A stretch of 64,000 bases of DNA from CAZNFR01 sp964572225 (lineage in GTDB: Bacteria > Bacteroidota > Bacteroidia > Bacteroidales > GCA-2748055). Positions 10,307 through 17,670 of this stretch are shown in pieces; position 1 is the first letter of the stretch; the number at the start of each line of letters is the position of its first letter. The stretch spans positions 5,251 through 69,250 of the forward strand of contig CAZNFR010000008.1 of assembly GCA_964572225.1 (NCBI GenBank), given 5' to 3'. Position numbers and translations under genes: made by a program. Below the pieces are notes generated by a model. The model had not been told where the DNA came from. It was given only the letters and a program-made list of their open reading frames with translations, and did no database searches.

Positions 10307-11143
10307 TCACTTGGTTGTATGCAAAGCTTCTTTCCAGGCAAAATCGCAAATTTCCCTTAATCGGGTAAGCTCGGAGTTTAGCTGTTCCAGTTCATTGAAG
10401 TTATAGTCTCGTTCAAGGAGGACAGGTACCGGGTCCATTTTGTTTAGGGTCCATTCAAAAAGTTCATAGACAGGATCAATAATGGGCTGGCCATGGGTAT
10501 CGATGATAAGATCGGGCTCCACTTGCTCGTGACCGGCCATATGAATATAAGCAACCCTTGAAAGCTCGAGTCCGTCAATAAACTCGCGGGGATCATACTG
10601 GTGGTTGAATCCGTTTACATAAACATTATTGACATCCAGTAAAAGCTGGCATCCGGATCGGTCAAGAATACGGTTAATAAAGTCCAGTTCGGTCATTTCC
10701 GCTGCCACGGGAGTATAATAGGATACAATTTCAATAGCCAGGTTCCGTCCAAGAAAATCCTGCACTTTTTTGATCCTGTCAGCTACGTGATCTGCAGCAT
10801 CCTTTCTAAATGGGATGGGAAGAAGATCGTATAAATGGGCATTGCTGCTTTTGGTATAACTCAGGTGTTCCGAGTATATTTTTACCTGGTATTGGTCAAG
10901 AAAGGTTTTTAATTCCTTTACAAAACTCCAGTCGGGCTCTTCCGGACTCCCAAGCGACAGCGAGAGTCCATGACAGGTTACCGGGTATTTATTGGCCGCT
11001 TCTTCCAGTTTTTTCTTCCAGTAACCCCCGATTCCCATCCAGTTCTCTGGTGCAAATTCGATAAATTCCGGATTGAGTGTGTCAGAATTGATCAGCTCAT
11101 CGGCTATGTCCCTTCGAAATCCTATTCCTACTTTTCCATTCAT
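10307..11143 (-). CDS. hvfB: HvfB-type multinuclear non-heme iron oxidase (MNIO, DUF692)
   Basis: MNIO enzymes use two or three irons and O2 to convert peptide cysteines to oxazolone-thioamide or thiooxazole groups. This 278-residue TIM barrel shows the family motifs: H58 (CHGLSLSLG), E92-H93 (SEHLSY), E138, D170 with N172/N173 (LLLDVNNVYVNG), H201 and H205 (YIHMAGHE), D215/H217 (IDTHG) and E244 (LLERDYN). One oddity: residue 139 after the conserved E138 is Ile (codon ATT at 10727-10729), where I expect Asn in most relatives. The likely substrate is the Cys-repeat peptide encoded just upstream. A hairpin between the two genes may lower enzyme expression relative to peptide. Confidence 0.92.
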   Translation of the reverse strand: MNGKVGIGFRRDIADELINSDTLNPEFIEFAPENWMGIGGYWKKKLEEAANKYPVTCHGLSLSLGSPEEPDWSFVKELKTFLDQYQVKIYSEHLSYTKSSNAHLYDLLPIPFRKDAADHVADRIKKVQDFLGRNLAIEIVSYYTPVAAEMTELDFINRILDRSGCQLLLDVNNVYVNGFNHQYDPREFIDGLELSRVAYIHMAGHEQVEPDLIIDTHGQPIIDPVYELFEWTLNKMDPVPVLLERDYNFNELEQLNSELTRLREICDFAWKEALHTTK

Positions 11144-11171
11144 AATGTTCGGGTTTTTGTAATTGAAAAAT

Positions 11172-11199
11172 GGTATCCGGTGTGGTTTTACCGGATACC
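11172..11199 (-). terminator. Hairpin plus T-tract between hvfA and hvfB
   Basis: On the minus strand a 9-bp perfect stem (GGTATCCGG / CCGGATACC) with a 10-base loop is followed by A then five T. It begins 13 bases after the hvfA stop and lies before hvfB. This is the form of a partial intrinsic terminator or RNA-stabilising hairpin and would raise peptide mRNA over enzyme mRNA. Confidence 0.7.
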
Positions 11200-11212
11200 C
11201 TAAGAAGGATTA

Positions 11213-11629
11213 TTATCCACACTTGCCTTCACCACACTTCTGTTCTGAAGTTTTTCCTTCTTTTTTCTTTTCGGCTTTTTTCTCACCTTCTCCTTCGCCG
11301 CATTTGCCTTCACCGCACTTATGCTCTGAAGTTTTTCCTTCTACTTTCTTTCCTTCTTTTTTCTTTTCTGCCTTTTTTTCGCCTTCTCCTTCACCACATT
11401 TGCCTTCACCGCATTTTAATTCACCGAATTTATAGGTGGTTTCATTGTGAAGGATGTTGGGAGCGTTCATGTCCATAATCTCACTTCTTACCTCAGAGCC
11501 TGAACCCATGGAATTGTAATCAAGAAGATTGTTCTGAGTTCCGGATGCTGCAAATCCTGCCAGGGACCCGGTTAAAAGTGCACTCGTCAAAACTGATGCA
11601 GACTTAAGAATCTTTTTGTCTTTTTTCAT
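11213..11629 (-). CDS. hvfA: HvfA-type Cys-repeat RiPP precursor, predicted copper-binding peptide
   Basis: This 138-residue peptide has a signal peptide (about 1-28, GSLAGFAAS) and a linker to about residue 69. The core holds six E-x-K-C-G motifs in three pairs: Cys 73/78, 105/110 and 132/137. Each pair reads KCGEGKCG, and the pairs are joined by Lys/Glu-rich linkers. EGKCG is the known target of HvfB/HvfC in Haemophilus, where the cysteines become copper-binding heterocycles. There are no other cysteines, and the protein ends on the last motif. Predicted role: an exported, modified copper chelator. Modification and metal binding are inferred from the family; the sequence shows only the motifs and the neighbours. 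Confidence 0.9.
   Translation of the reverse strand: MKKDKKILKSASVLTSALLTGSLAGFAASGTQNNLLDYNSMGSGSEVRSEIMDMNAPNILHNETTYKFGELKCGEGKCGEGEGEKKAEKKKEGKKVEGKTSEHKCGEGKCGEGEGEKKAEKKKEGKTSEQKCGEGKCG
11216..11422 (-). repeat. Tandem coding repeat in hvfA (96, 81 and 30 bp units)
   Basis: Unit 1 covers residues 70-101, unit 2 residues 102-128 and a partial unit 3 residues 129-138. Units 1 and 2 are nearly identical at DNA level apart from a five-codon insertion in the unit 1 linker. This points to recent duplication or slippage, so copy number may vary between strains. Confidence 0.85.
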
Positions 11630-11661
11630 GATGTGTTTTTTTGATGATTTAGAATAATTCT

Positions 11662-11682
11662 CTGTCCACTTAGTCGGGACAG
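11662..11682. promoter_or_regulatory. Inverted repeat upstream of hvfA
   Basis: CTGTCC and GGACAG face each other across 9 bases, 33 bases before the hvfA ATG, in the gap between the anti-sigma gene and hvfA. It could be an operator or part of a promoter for hvfA alone. I saw no TAnnTTTG box here, which fits use of a different sigma factor but does not show it. Confidence 0.3.
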
Positions 11683-11718
11683 TACCCCATCACTTACAGA
11701 TAAAAAGTGAAAAAAACG

Positions 11719-12018
11719 TTAATTTTCCAGTTCCCGGGTAAGTTCTTTTTGAATTGCTTTTTTCCGTGCTTCGCTGAGTTTATATGGGGGGCGGGTGTGG
11801 AAGTCTCCGGGTCCGGATCGGACATAACGATCGATGGCTTCGATTTCTTCTTCATATTGCTTGCAGATCCTGCAGGTTGCCTGGTGTAATTTCAGACTCA
11901 GGATCTCGCTGAGATTCAATCCCCTGTCAAGCTTTTTGGAAGAAAGCTCAGTGGCTTTATCACAGGAAAGCATGAGCCTGGCCATCCTTTGCATTATAAA
12001 TTGTCTGAATCTGTTCAT
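11719..12018 (-). CDS. Soluble zinc-finger (ZAS-type) anti-sigma factor
   Basis: This 99-residue protein starts 9 bases after the ECF sigma gene, as anti-sigma factors commonly do. The putative zinc ligands are C19, H45, C49 and C52, the H-x3-C-x2-C signature of ZAS/zf-HC2 domains. There is no membrane helix, so it would act in the cytoplasm, sensing redox or metal state directly through the zinc site, unlike membrane-anchored relatives. Its likely partner is the sigma factor just upstream and its likely regulon includes the hvf genes downstream. The ligand and the signal are inferred. Confidence 0.8.
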   Translation of the reverse strand: MNRFRQFIMQRMARLMLSCDKATELSSKKLDRGLNLSEILSLKLHQATCRICKQYEEEIEAIDRYVRSGPGDFHTRPPYKLSEARKKAIQKELTRELEN

Positions 12019-12027
12019 TATCCTTAT

Positions 12028-12624
12028 TTATTGTTCAACCCAGCGTTTTTCCAGACATTCTCTGAGTTTTAGCCTGCTTCTGTGCAGAATTACCCAAAGA
12101 TTTGACGCTGAGATATCCAATTCCTTACAAACTTTTTCACTCTCCAGTTCCTCCATTACCTTGAGGGCAAAAGCGGCAGCCCATTTCGGGGGCAGAAGGG
12201 AAAGACAGATCTCAAGAATTTCGCGGAACTCCTCATTCTCCATGATGCTCAGAATGTCTGCCCCATGTCCGCCGGGATACCTCCCTTTTTTCCAGTGTCC
12301 CTGGTAAGGCTCTTCATTCCTGAAGGGATACTCATAACCATCCTCTTCCCAATTCTGATCAATGATCATTTTTTCCCGGGTATTGGAAGCCTTGCGAAAA
12401 TGGTCTACGATTTTATTTTTAAGGATGGAGACCAGCCAGGTCTGTATCGAGCTTTTCCCTTCAAACCCACTATAGGAGCGAATGGCTGAAAGGAATGTAT
12501 CCTGAACCAGATCTTCGGCTATTTCTTTACGAAACGTCCTGGAAATGGCATAACTGTAAAGATAATCGCTGTATTGTTCCACCCAGGAGGAGGCTATCTG
12601 TTGTATTTTCGGATCCGGTTCCAA
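12028..12624 (-). CDS. ECF-type sigma-70 factor heading the hvf operon
   Basis: This 198-residue ECF sigma factor shows region 2 (about 15-85, with AEDLVQDTFLSAIRSYSGFEGKSS split by no gap) and region 4 (about 130-192, LPPKWAAAFALKVME and a helix-turn-helix). A linker of about 45 charged and aromatic residues sits between them, longer than usual. The only sensible start is TTG at 12624; an in-frame stop lies six codons upstream. It would direct RNA polymerase to the hvf operon and perhaps other promoters under control of the downstream zinc-finger anti-sigma factor. The inducing signal is unknown; copper or thiol stress is a guess from the neighbours. Confidence 0.88.
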   Translation of the reverse strand: MEPDPKIQQIASSWVEQYSDYLYSYAISRTFRKEIAEDLVQDTFLSAIRSYSGFEGKSSIQTWLVSILKNKIVDHFRKASNTREKMIIDQNWEEDGYEYPFRNEEPYQGHWKKGRYPGGHGADILSIMENEEFREILEICLSLLPPKWAAAFALKVMEELESEKVCKELDISASNLWVILHRSRLKLRECLEKRWVEQ

Positions 12625-12731
12625 TAGAAATTTAAGTTGCTATATACTTGTATTTTAATTAGATGACATTCTTTTAACCTCCTGTTCAGGAATATTAGCT
12701 CAGATTCCTTCAGACCCCTCAATGATCAATC

Positions 12732-12761
12732 CAAAATAGATGCATTTATTGATTTCCCCAA
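12732..12761 (-). promoter_or_regulatory. Candidate promoter for the sigma/hvf operon
   Basis: Read on the minus strand, TTG (12761-12759) is followed after exactly 23 bases by TTTG (12735-12732), the spacing of a Bacteroidota TTG-N19-TAnnTTTG promoter. The TA is shifted by one base (TATTTTG). It would give a leader of about 100 bases before the TTG start of the sigma gene. Confidence 0.35.
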
Positions 12762-12832
12762 AAAAAACACAAGCTTTCTTGCAGGCAGATCAGGATCTAT
12801 GTCGGTTTTTTAACCTGAGGGTTTAACTTTTT

Positions 12833-12840
12833 TACTTTTG
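12833..12840 (+). promoter_or_regulatory. -7 box before the DUF2141 gene
   Basis: TACTTTTG matches TAnnTTTG and lies 15 bases before the ATG at 12856, so the leader would be very short. No TTG is found at the -33 position. Confidence 0.35.
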
Positions 12841-12855
12841 GATTGTATTAAGCAT

Positions 12856-13284
12856 ATGAAAATACTAACAATTATAGGGTTAATATGGTTTCCGCTGAAC
12901 CTGTTTTCGCAGAAGTCCAGTCTTATCATCGAGATTGAAGGACTGGAGAACCGGAAAGGAAATATTAATCTTACCTTGTTTGATAGTGAGGAAGGCTTTC
13001 CGGAAGACATAGAAAAAGCGTTAAGGAAGGTATCCCACTCCCTGGGAACGGGTCCTGTTGTGATTGAGATCCGGGATCTCGATCCCGGAACTTATGGGTT
13101 TGCAATTCTTCATGATGAGGATGGTAACCATAAAATGAACAAGAACATGCTGGGCATTCCCAAGGAAGGATTTGCTTTTTCCAACAATTTCAAACCCCGG
13201 TTCTCAGGACCGGATTTCAGCGATGTTTCTTTCCGGATCCCTCCAGGTGAAACCCGGATCAGAATTGAGATTAACTACATGTAA
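12856..13284 (+). CDS. DUF2141 domain secreted protein
   Basis: This small secreted protein of 142 residues from the ATG at 12856 has a signal peptide (about 1-19, ending LFSQ) followed by a single DUF2141 beta-sandwich (about 22-142). Family signatures include LxVxIEGLENRKGNI near the start, DLDPGTYGFAILHDEDGNHKMN in the middle and GIPKEGFAFSNN. A longer reading would need TTG at 12838, which lies on the -7 box, so ATG is preferred. DUF2141 has no known activity. It often sits near TonB receptors, as here (next gene at 13431), but a shared function is not shown. Confidence 0.85.
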   Translation: MKILTIIGLIWFPLNLFSQKSSLIIEIEGLENRKGNINLTLFDSEEGFPEDIEKALRKVSHSLGTGPVVIEIRDLDPGTYGFAILHDEDGNHKMNKNMLGIPKEGFAFSNNFKPRFSGPDFSDVSFRIPPGETRIRIEINYM

Positions 13285-13376
13285 GAGATCATCGCACCGG
13301 CGAACCTCCTTCAGCCATCAAAAATCCACATTCATAATTCAGGATTCCTTGCTCAGACCGTTTTTTTTTCACAGCT

Positions 13377-13423
13377 GATCTGTTTATCAAATCTTTGTTC
13401 CGGAAAATAATTTTAAACAGATC
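13377..13423 (+). promoter_or_regulatory. 10-bp inverted repeat before the TonB receptor
   Basis: GATCTGTTTA (13377-13386) and TAAACAGATC (13414-13423) are perfect inverted copies, 27 bases apart, ending 7 bases before the ATG at 13431. As DNA it could bind a dimeric regulator; as RNA it would fold just upstream of the start codon. Confidence 0.4.
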
Positions 13424-13430
13424 ATAAACC

Positions 13431-15821
13431 ATGAAAACACTAAGTATTTTTTTGATGAACCTGCTGCTGTTCCTGAATATATCAGCGCAGGACAAGGGTA
13501 TTTCCCAAATCATTCGGGGGAAAATTATCGACAAGGCCACCATGCAGCCCCTGATTGGAGCCAATGTGTATATTCCGGATTCCGATCCGGTAAAGGGCAC
13601 GATCACCAATGAAAAAGGATTTTTTGCCCTGAACGATGTCCCCCTGGGAAGGGTGAGCCTGCGGATCGTATATGTAGGCTACCTTCCGGTCGATATGCAA
13701 AACCTGGTTGTTACTTCAGGAAAGGAACTGGTGATAAATGTGGAGATGGAAGAGAAAATTATCCAGGGTGAAGAGGTGACCATTAAGGCTTATCGGGACA
13801 AGGCCGGCAGTATCAATAAGAATGCCGGCGTGAGTGCACGCACTTTTACCGTCGAAGAGTCAATGAGGTATGCCGGTGCCAGGAATGATGTGGCAAGAAT
13901 GGCAGCCAATTATGCAGGGGTAAATGTTTCCAACGATGCGACGAATGACATTGTGGTGAGGGGAAATGCACCCAACGGACTTCTCTGGCGGCTTGACGGG
14001 GTCGAGATACCCAATCCCAACCATTTTGGGGTAATGGGTTCAACCGGCGGACCCGTTAGTATGCTGAACAATAATGTGCTGGCGAATTCGGATTTCCTTA
14101 CCGCAGCATTTCCGGCCGAATATATGAATGCCTTTTCCGGGGTTTTCGATCTGAAAATGCGAAATGGAAACTATGATAAGCATGAATTTTTGGGACAGAT
14201 AGGATTCAACGGTTTTGAACTGGGTGCGGAAGGTCCCCTCAGCCGAAAAAACTATTCATCCTACCTGATCAATTACCGATACTCAACCCTGGGTGTTCTT
14301 AAAAATCTGGGTGTGGATTTTGGAACGGGTACAGCCATCCCGGAGTATCAGGATTTAAGCATGAAACTGAATATTCCCACGGCGAAAGCCGGAAAATTTA
14401 CCCTGACTGCCCTGGGCGGGATTAACAGCATAGAGTTTATCAACACCGACAAGGAAGAGGATGATCCTGACAGCTTCTACGATACGGATTATATCAATAT
14501 CTACAATGATAATTATTCCGGGGCAGTGATTCTTAACCATGTATACAGTTTTAGTGAAAAAACCTATTCCAATCTGAGCCTTGCTTTAACCGGAATTATG
14601 AACGATGGGAAAGTGGACAGCATTAGCACCGAAGACCGGAGCATACTCGATCTTCAGGGAAGGAGGTACGACAGGAAGGATATTCATTTGAATTTTTCCC
14701 TGAATCATAAACTGAGTGCAAGGGATCAGATCAAAGGGGGGATCCGCTACCGGATCATGGATTACGATCTTGTCGACAGTATTTTCTATAACCATCTGGG
14801 TGAGTTCCGGACCCTTCTGGATGAGGAGGGAAATACAGGACTGGTTCAGGGTTTTGTTCACTGGCAACATAAATTCACCGAAAAACTCATCCTCAATACC
14901 GGACTGGGAGTCCAGCAATTAACCCTCAATGAGCACATCTCACTCGAACCCAGGGCAAACCTGATCTGGAACTTTTATAACGGACAAAGGCTGAATCTGG
15001 GTTACGGACTTCACTCAAAAGTTCTTCCTCTCAATTTTTACTTTTCTGAGCACAGAGCCGCTGGTGGCGAATATGTAAGGGTAAATACCGGACTTAAATC
15101 CCCACGGGCCCACCATATGGTATTGGGATACGACCGAATCTTTCGTAACAACTGGAGGATTAAAACGGAGGCATACTACCAGTCGGTTTATGATGCGGTT
15201 ACCGAGGTCGGACAAAGTTATTATTCTTCCCTCAATTACAGTCAGCAAAACTTTGTTATGCCCGACAGCATGAACAACGAAGGGAAAGGCAGAAACTTTG
15301 GGGTTGAGCTTACTGTGGAAAAGTTTCTGACAAGCGGATTCTATTTTTTGGGCACCCTTTCGGTTTTCGATTCCAAATATGCCGGAAGCAACGGTATCTG
15401 GAAACCCACTGCATTCGATAGTGACTATGTGCTCAATGTTCTTGGGGGCTATGAACTTGAGATCATGAAAAAGGGTAAAAGTCCTTCCAAAAAGTGGTTG
15501 GTATTGGATGGTAGGATCTCGGCGGCTGGCGGACAAAGATATACTCCGGTGGATCTGGAAGCTTCAAGGGAAAGCAATACTACCGTATTCAATGAAAGCC
15601 AAACCAACAGCAAGCAGTTCCGTGATTATTTCCGGGCTGATCTGAAAGCCGGTATCAGGATTGACGGAAAAAAAGCCTCCCAGGAATTTGCTGTTGATAT
15701 TCAGAATATTACCAATCATGAGAACCCGCTGTACCATACCTTTGATGTTACCACCGGTGAAATAAACACCATTAACCAACTTGGTCTTTTCCCGATGGTG
15801 CAGTATAGAATTGTATTTTAA
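13431..15821 (+). CDS. TonB-dependent receptor with carboxypeptidase-regulatory-like domain
   Basis: This 796-residue outer-membrane receptor has a signal peptide (1-19), a CarboxypepD_reg-like beta domain (about 27-110, starting IIRGKIIDKATMQPLIGANV), a plug (about 125-235, with VVRGNAPNGLLWRLDGVEIPNP) and a beta-barrel to the C-terminus. The barrel is of the smaller size seen in metal or siderophore receptors rather than the larger SusC glycan transporters, and no SusD partner is present. Substrate is unknown. The gene is followed by a LytS/LytTR pair 22 bases on, which may control it. Its position beside the hvf operon could suggest a metal link, but that is only inference. Confidence 0.9.
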   Translation: MKTLSIFLMNLLLFLNISAQDKGISQIIRGKIIDKATMQPLIGANVYIPDSDPVKGTITNEKGFFALNDVPLGRVSLRIVYVGYLPVDMQNLVVTSGKELVINVEMEEKIIQGEEVTIKAYRDKAGSINKNAGVSARTFTVEESMRYAGARNDVARMAANYAGVNVSNDATNDIVVRGNAPNGLLWRLDGVEIPNPNHFGVMGSTGGPVSMLNNNVLANSDFLTAAFPAEYMNAFSGVFDLKMRNGNYDKHEFLGQIGFNGFELGAEGPLSRKNYSSYLINYRYSTLGVLKNLGVDFGTGTAIPEYQDLSMKLNIPTAKAGKFTLTALGGINSIEFINTDKEEDDPDSFYDTDYINIYNDNYSGAVILNHVYSFSEKTYSNLSLALTGIMNDGKVDSISTEDRSILDLQGRRYDRKDIHLNFSLNHKLSARDQIKGGIRYRIMDYDLVDSIFYNHLGEFRTLLDEEGNTGLVQGFVHWQHKFTEKLILNTGLGVQQLTLNEHISLEPRANLIWNFYNGQRLNLGYGLHSKVLPLNFYFSEHRAAGGEYVRVNTGLKSPRAHHMVLGYDRIFRNNWRIKTEAYYQSVYDAVTEVGQSYYSSLNYSQQNFVMPDSMNNEGKGRNFGVELTVEKFLTSGFYFLGTLSVFDSKYAGSNGIWKPTAFDSDYVLNVLGGYELEIMKKGKSPSKKWLVLDGRISAAGGQRYTPVDLEASRESNTTVFNESQTNSKQFRDYFRADLKAGIRIDGKKASQEFAVDIQNITNHENPLYHTFDVTTGEINTINQLGLFPMVQYRIVF

Positions 15822-15843
15822 AATTTTCTACTTTTAGGACCTT

Positions 15844-16902
15844 ATGGAGTTTAAGCCCATCAAGTTTGACAAACGAATGCTGATCGCAGTCTTTGCGGTC
15901 AGCTTCATTATTCCCGGAGTTTATTATTTCTTTGCCAGCATGGACAGCGGGATCAAGAGATATGATGCAGAAGTCATCTCCGGATTTCTGTTCACTTTTG
16001 TGGTAACTCTCAGTATCTCCTGGGTCAACCTGAGAATCATAAATTACATCCACCAAAAATTTCCCGATATACGAAAATGGTCAAAGCGTCTGGCCATTGA
16101 ACTCTTTATCAGTTCCCTGACCGCTGCATTGATTATCTCATTCTGGGTTATGATGATGTATTTCTTTTACCTCACCCATAGCCTGCATGCGGGTATGCAG
16201 CCTTCCCTGGTATATTCCCAGAACATCCTTGTGGCTCTGATCGTTAATACCATCTTCGTACTGGGATTTGAAGCGAACTATCTGGTAAGACAATGGAGGG
16301 AATCCCTGATAGAAACCGAAAAGCTGCGAAGGATTAGTGCTGAGTCGCAGTTTTCTGCCCTGAAGAACCAGGTTAATCCTCACTTTCTGTTTAATAGCCT
16401 AAATGTTCTTGCTCACCTTATCTCGACCGACCCGGAAAAGGCCCAGGCTTTTATTGGCAAGTTTTCCTGGATCTATCGCTATGTCCTGCAGGTAAGAGAC
16501 AAAAGTATGGTGACCTTGAGGGAGGAAGAAGAGTTCCTATCCTCCTATCTTTTCCTGCAGACCTTAAGATTTGAGAACAACCTCAATTTATCGGTGGATA
16601 TACAGGAAGAATGCAGGGACTATTATTTACCTCCTCTGTCCTTGCAACTGATCATTGAGAATGCGCTAAAACACAACGAAATATCCATGGCAAAACCCAT
16701 GAGAATTGAAATCCGAACCCTGGAAGGTTATCTTGTGATTGCCAACAGCTACCAACCCAGAAACAGTAAGGAGGAATCAACCGGTTTCGGAATTGATCAC
16801 CTTAAATTGAGGTATTCCTATATTAGTGAGAAGAAGCCCGTTTTTCAAATTGAAGATGGGCAATATATAGCCAAAATCCCCCTGATTAAAGCAGAGGAAT
16901 AA
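15844..16902 (+). CDS. LytS/YehU-type sensor histidine kinase
   Basis: This 352-residue kinase has four membrane helices (about 10-30, 42-62, 78-102 and 113-135), then a His_kinase domain with the phospho-acceptor H180 in NPHFLFNSLNVL, and a short HATPase domain (about 250-350, LQLIIENALKHNE and GFGIDHLKLRY). There is no extra sensor domain, so the signal is probably membrane-borne. The next gene, 11 bases on, is its LytTR response regulator. It lies 22 bases after the TonB receptor gene and may be in the same operon. Confidence 0.92.
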   Translation: MEFKPIKFDKRMLIAVFAVSFIIPGVYYFFASMDSGIKRYDAEVISGFLFTFVVTLSISWVNLRIINYIHQKFPDIRKWSKRLAIELFISSLTAALIISFWVMMMYFFYLTHSLHAGMQPSLVYSQNILVALIVNTIFVLGFEANYLVRQWRESLIETEKLRRISAESQFSALKNQVNPHFLFNSLNVLAHLISTDPEKAQAFIGKFSWIYRYVLQVRDKSMVTLREEEEFLSSYLFLQTLRFENNLNLSVDIQEECRDYYLPPLSLQLIIENALKHNEISMAKPMRIEIRTLEGYLVIANSYQPRNSKEESTGFGIDHLKLRYSYISEKKPVFQIEDGQYIAKIPLIKAEE

Positions 16903-16913
16903 TTTTTCCGGAA

Positions 16914-17663
16914 ATGAAGATCCTGATCATAGAAGATGAAATCCCGGCAGTTAAGCGACTCAGGGAACTGATTACTAAGCTTTTGCCTGGGGCCGAGATC
17001 ATAAAGGTACTGGATACGGTTCGGGAATCCAGGGAATACCTGCAAATTGCCACCCCCGATCTGATTTTCATGGATATTCACCTTTCAGACGGAAACAGTT
17101 TTGAGATCCTGGAGACAGTGGAACTGCCGGCACCGGTAATTTTCACCACCGCCTACGATGAATATGCCATTCGTGCTTTCCATGTTAATTCGGTTGATTA
17201 CCTGCTTAAACCTTTTGGTGAGGAGGAGATGAAAAGGGCTCTCGAAAAATTTAACCGGATCTATGGTTCGAGAGTAGAGCCCGATCTGCAGACTCTGATA
17301 TCCATGCTCAAACCCGGAAATAATTACCCGGAGCGTTTTGTGGTTAACCTGGGCAAAAAGCTGATCCCCGTAAAAATTTCGGAGATCCATTATTTCTTTC
17401 TCGAAGATAAGATCGTATGGCTTAGAAGAAAGGACGGAAAGAAATATCCTGTAGAGTATTCCCTGGATAAACTGGAGTTGCTAACCGATCCGGAACGGTT
17501 TTTCCGGGTAAACCGGCAATACCTGGTCTGTATCGATGCGATCAGGGAAGTGTACAGTCTGTCGAAAAGCCGCATAAGCCTTAAACTGGTTCCCGAACCC
17601 GATGACGATGTTCTGGTCAGTTTTAATAAATCCCACGAATTCCGGATATGGTTTGGTAATTAA
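16914..17663 (+). CDS. LytTR family response regulator
   Basis: This 249-residue regulator has a receiver domain (1-120, phosphorylated D54 in LIFMDIHLSDG; switch Thr and Lys in FTTAYDEYA and YLLKPF) and a LytTR DNA-binding domain (about 145-245, with FRVNRQYLVCIDAI). LytTR proteins bind pairs of direct repeats in promoters. It is the partner of the LytS-type kinase just upstream. The gene ends 7 bases before the end of the convergent thioredoxin-like gene. Confidence 0.95.
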   Translation: MKILIIEDEIPAVKRLRELITKLLPGAEIIKVLDTVRESREYLQIATPDLIFMDIHLSDGNSFEILETVELPAPVIFTTAYDEYAIRAFHVNSVDYLLKPFGEEEMKRALEKFNRIYGSRVEPDLQTLISMLKPGNNYPERFVVNLGKKLIPVKISEIHYFFLEDKIVWLRRKDGKKYPVEYSLDKLELLTDPERFFRVNRQYLVCIDAIREVYSLSKSRISLKLVPEPDDDVLVSFNKSHEFRIWFGN

Positions 17664-17670
17664 CAGGTAA

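Noticed and set aside
11216..11422. Short near-identical direct repeats resembling a CRISPR-like or minisatellite array
   Set aside because: The repeats lie in frame within one gene and encode the Cys-motif peptide; units are 81-96 bp without unique spacers, so this is a coding tandem repeat.
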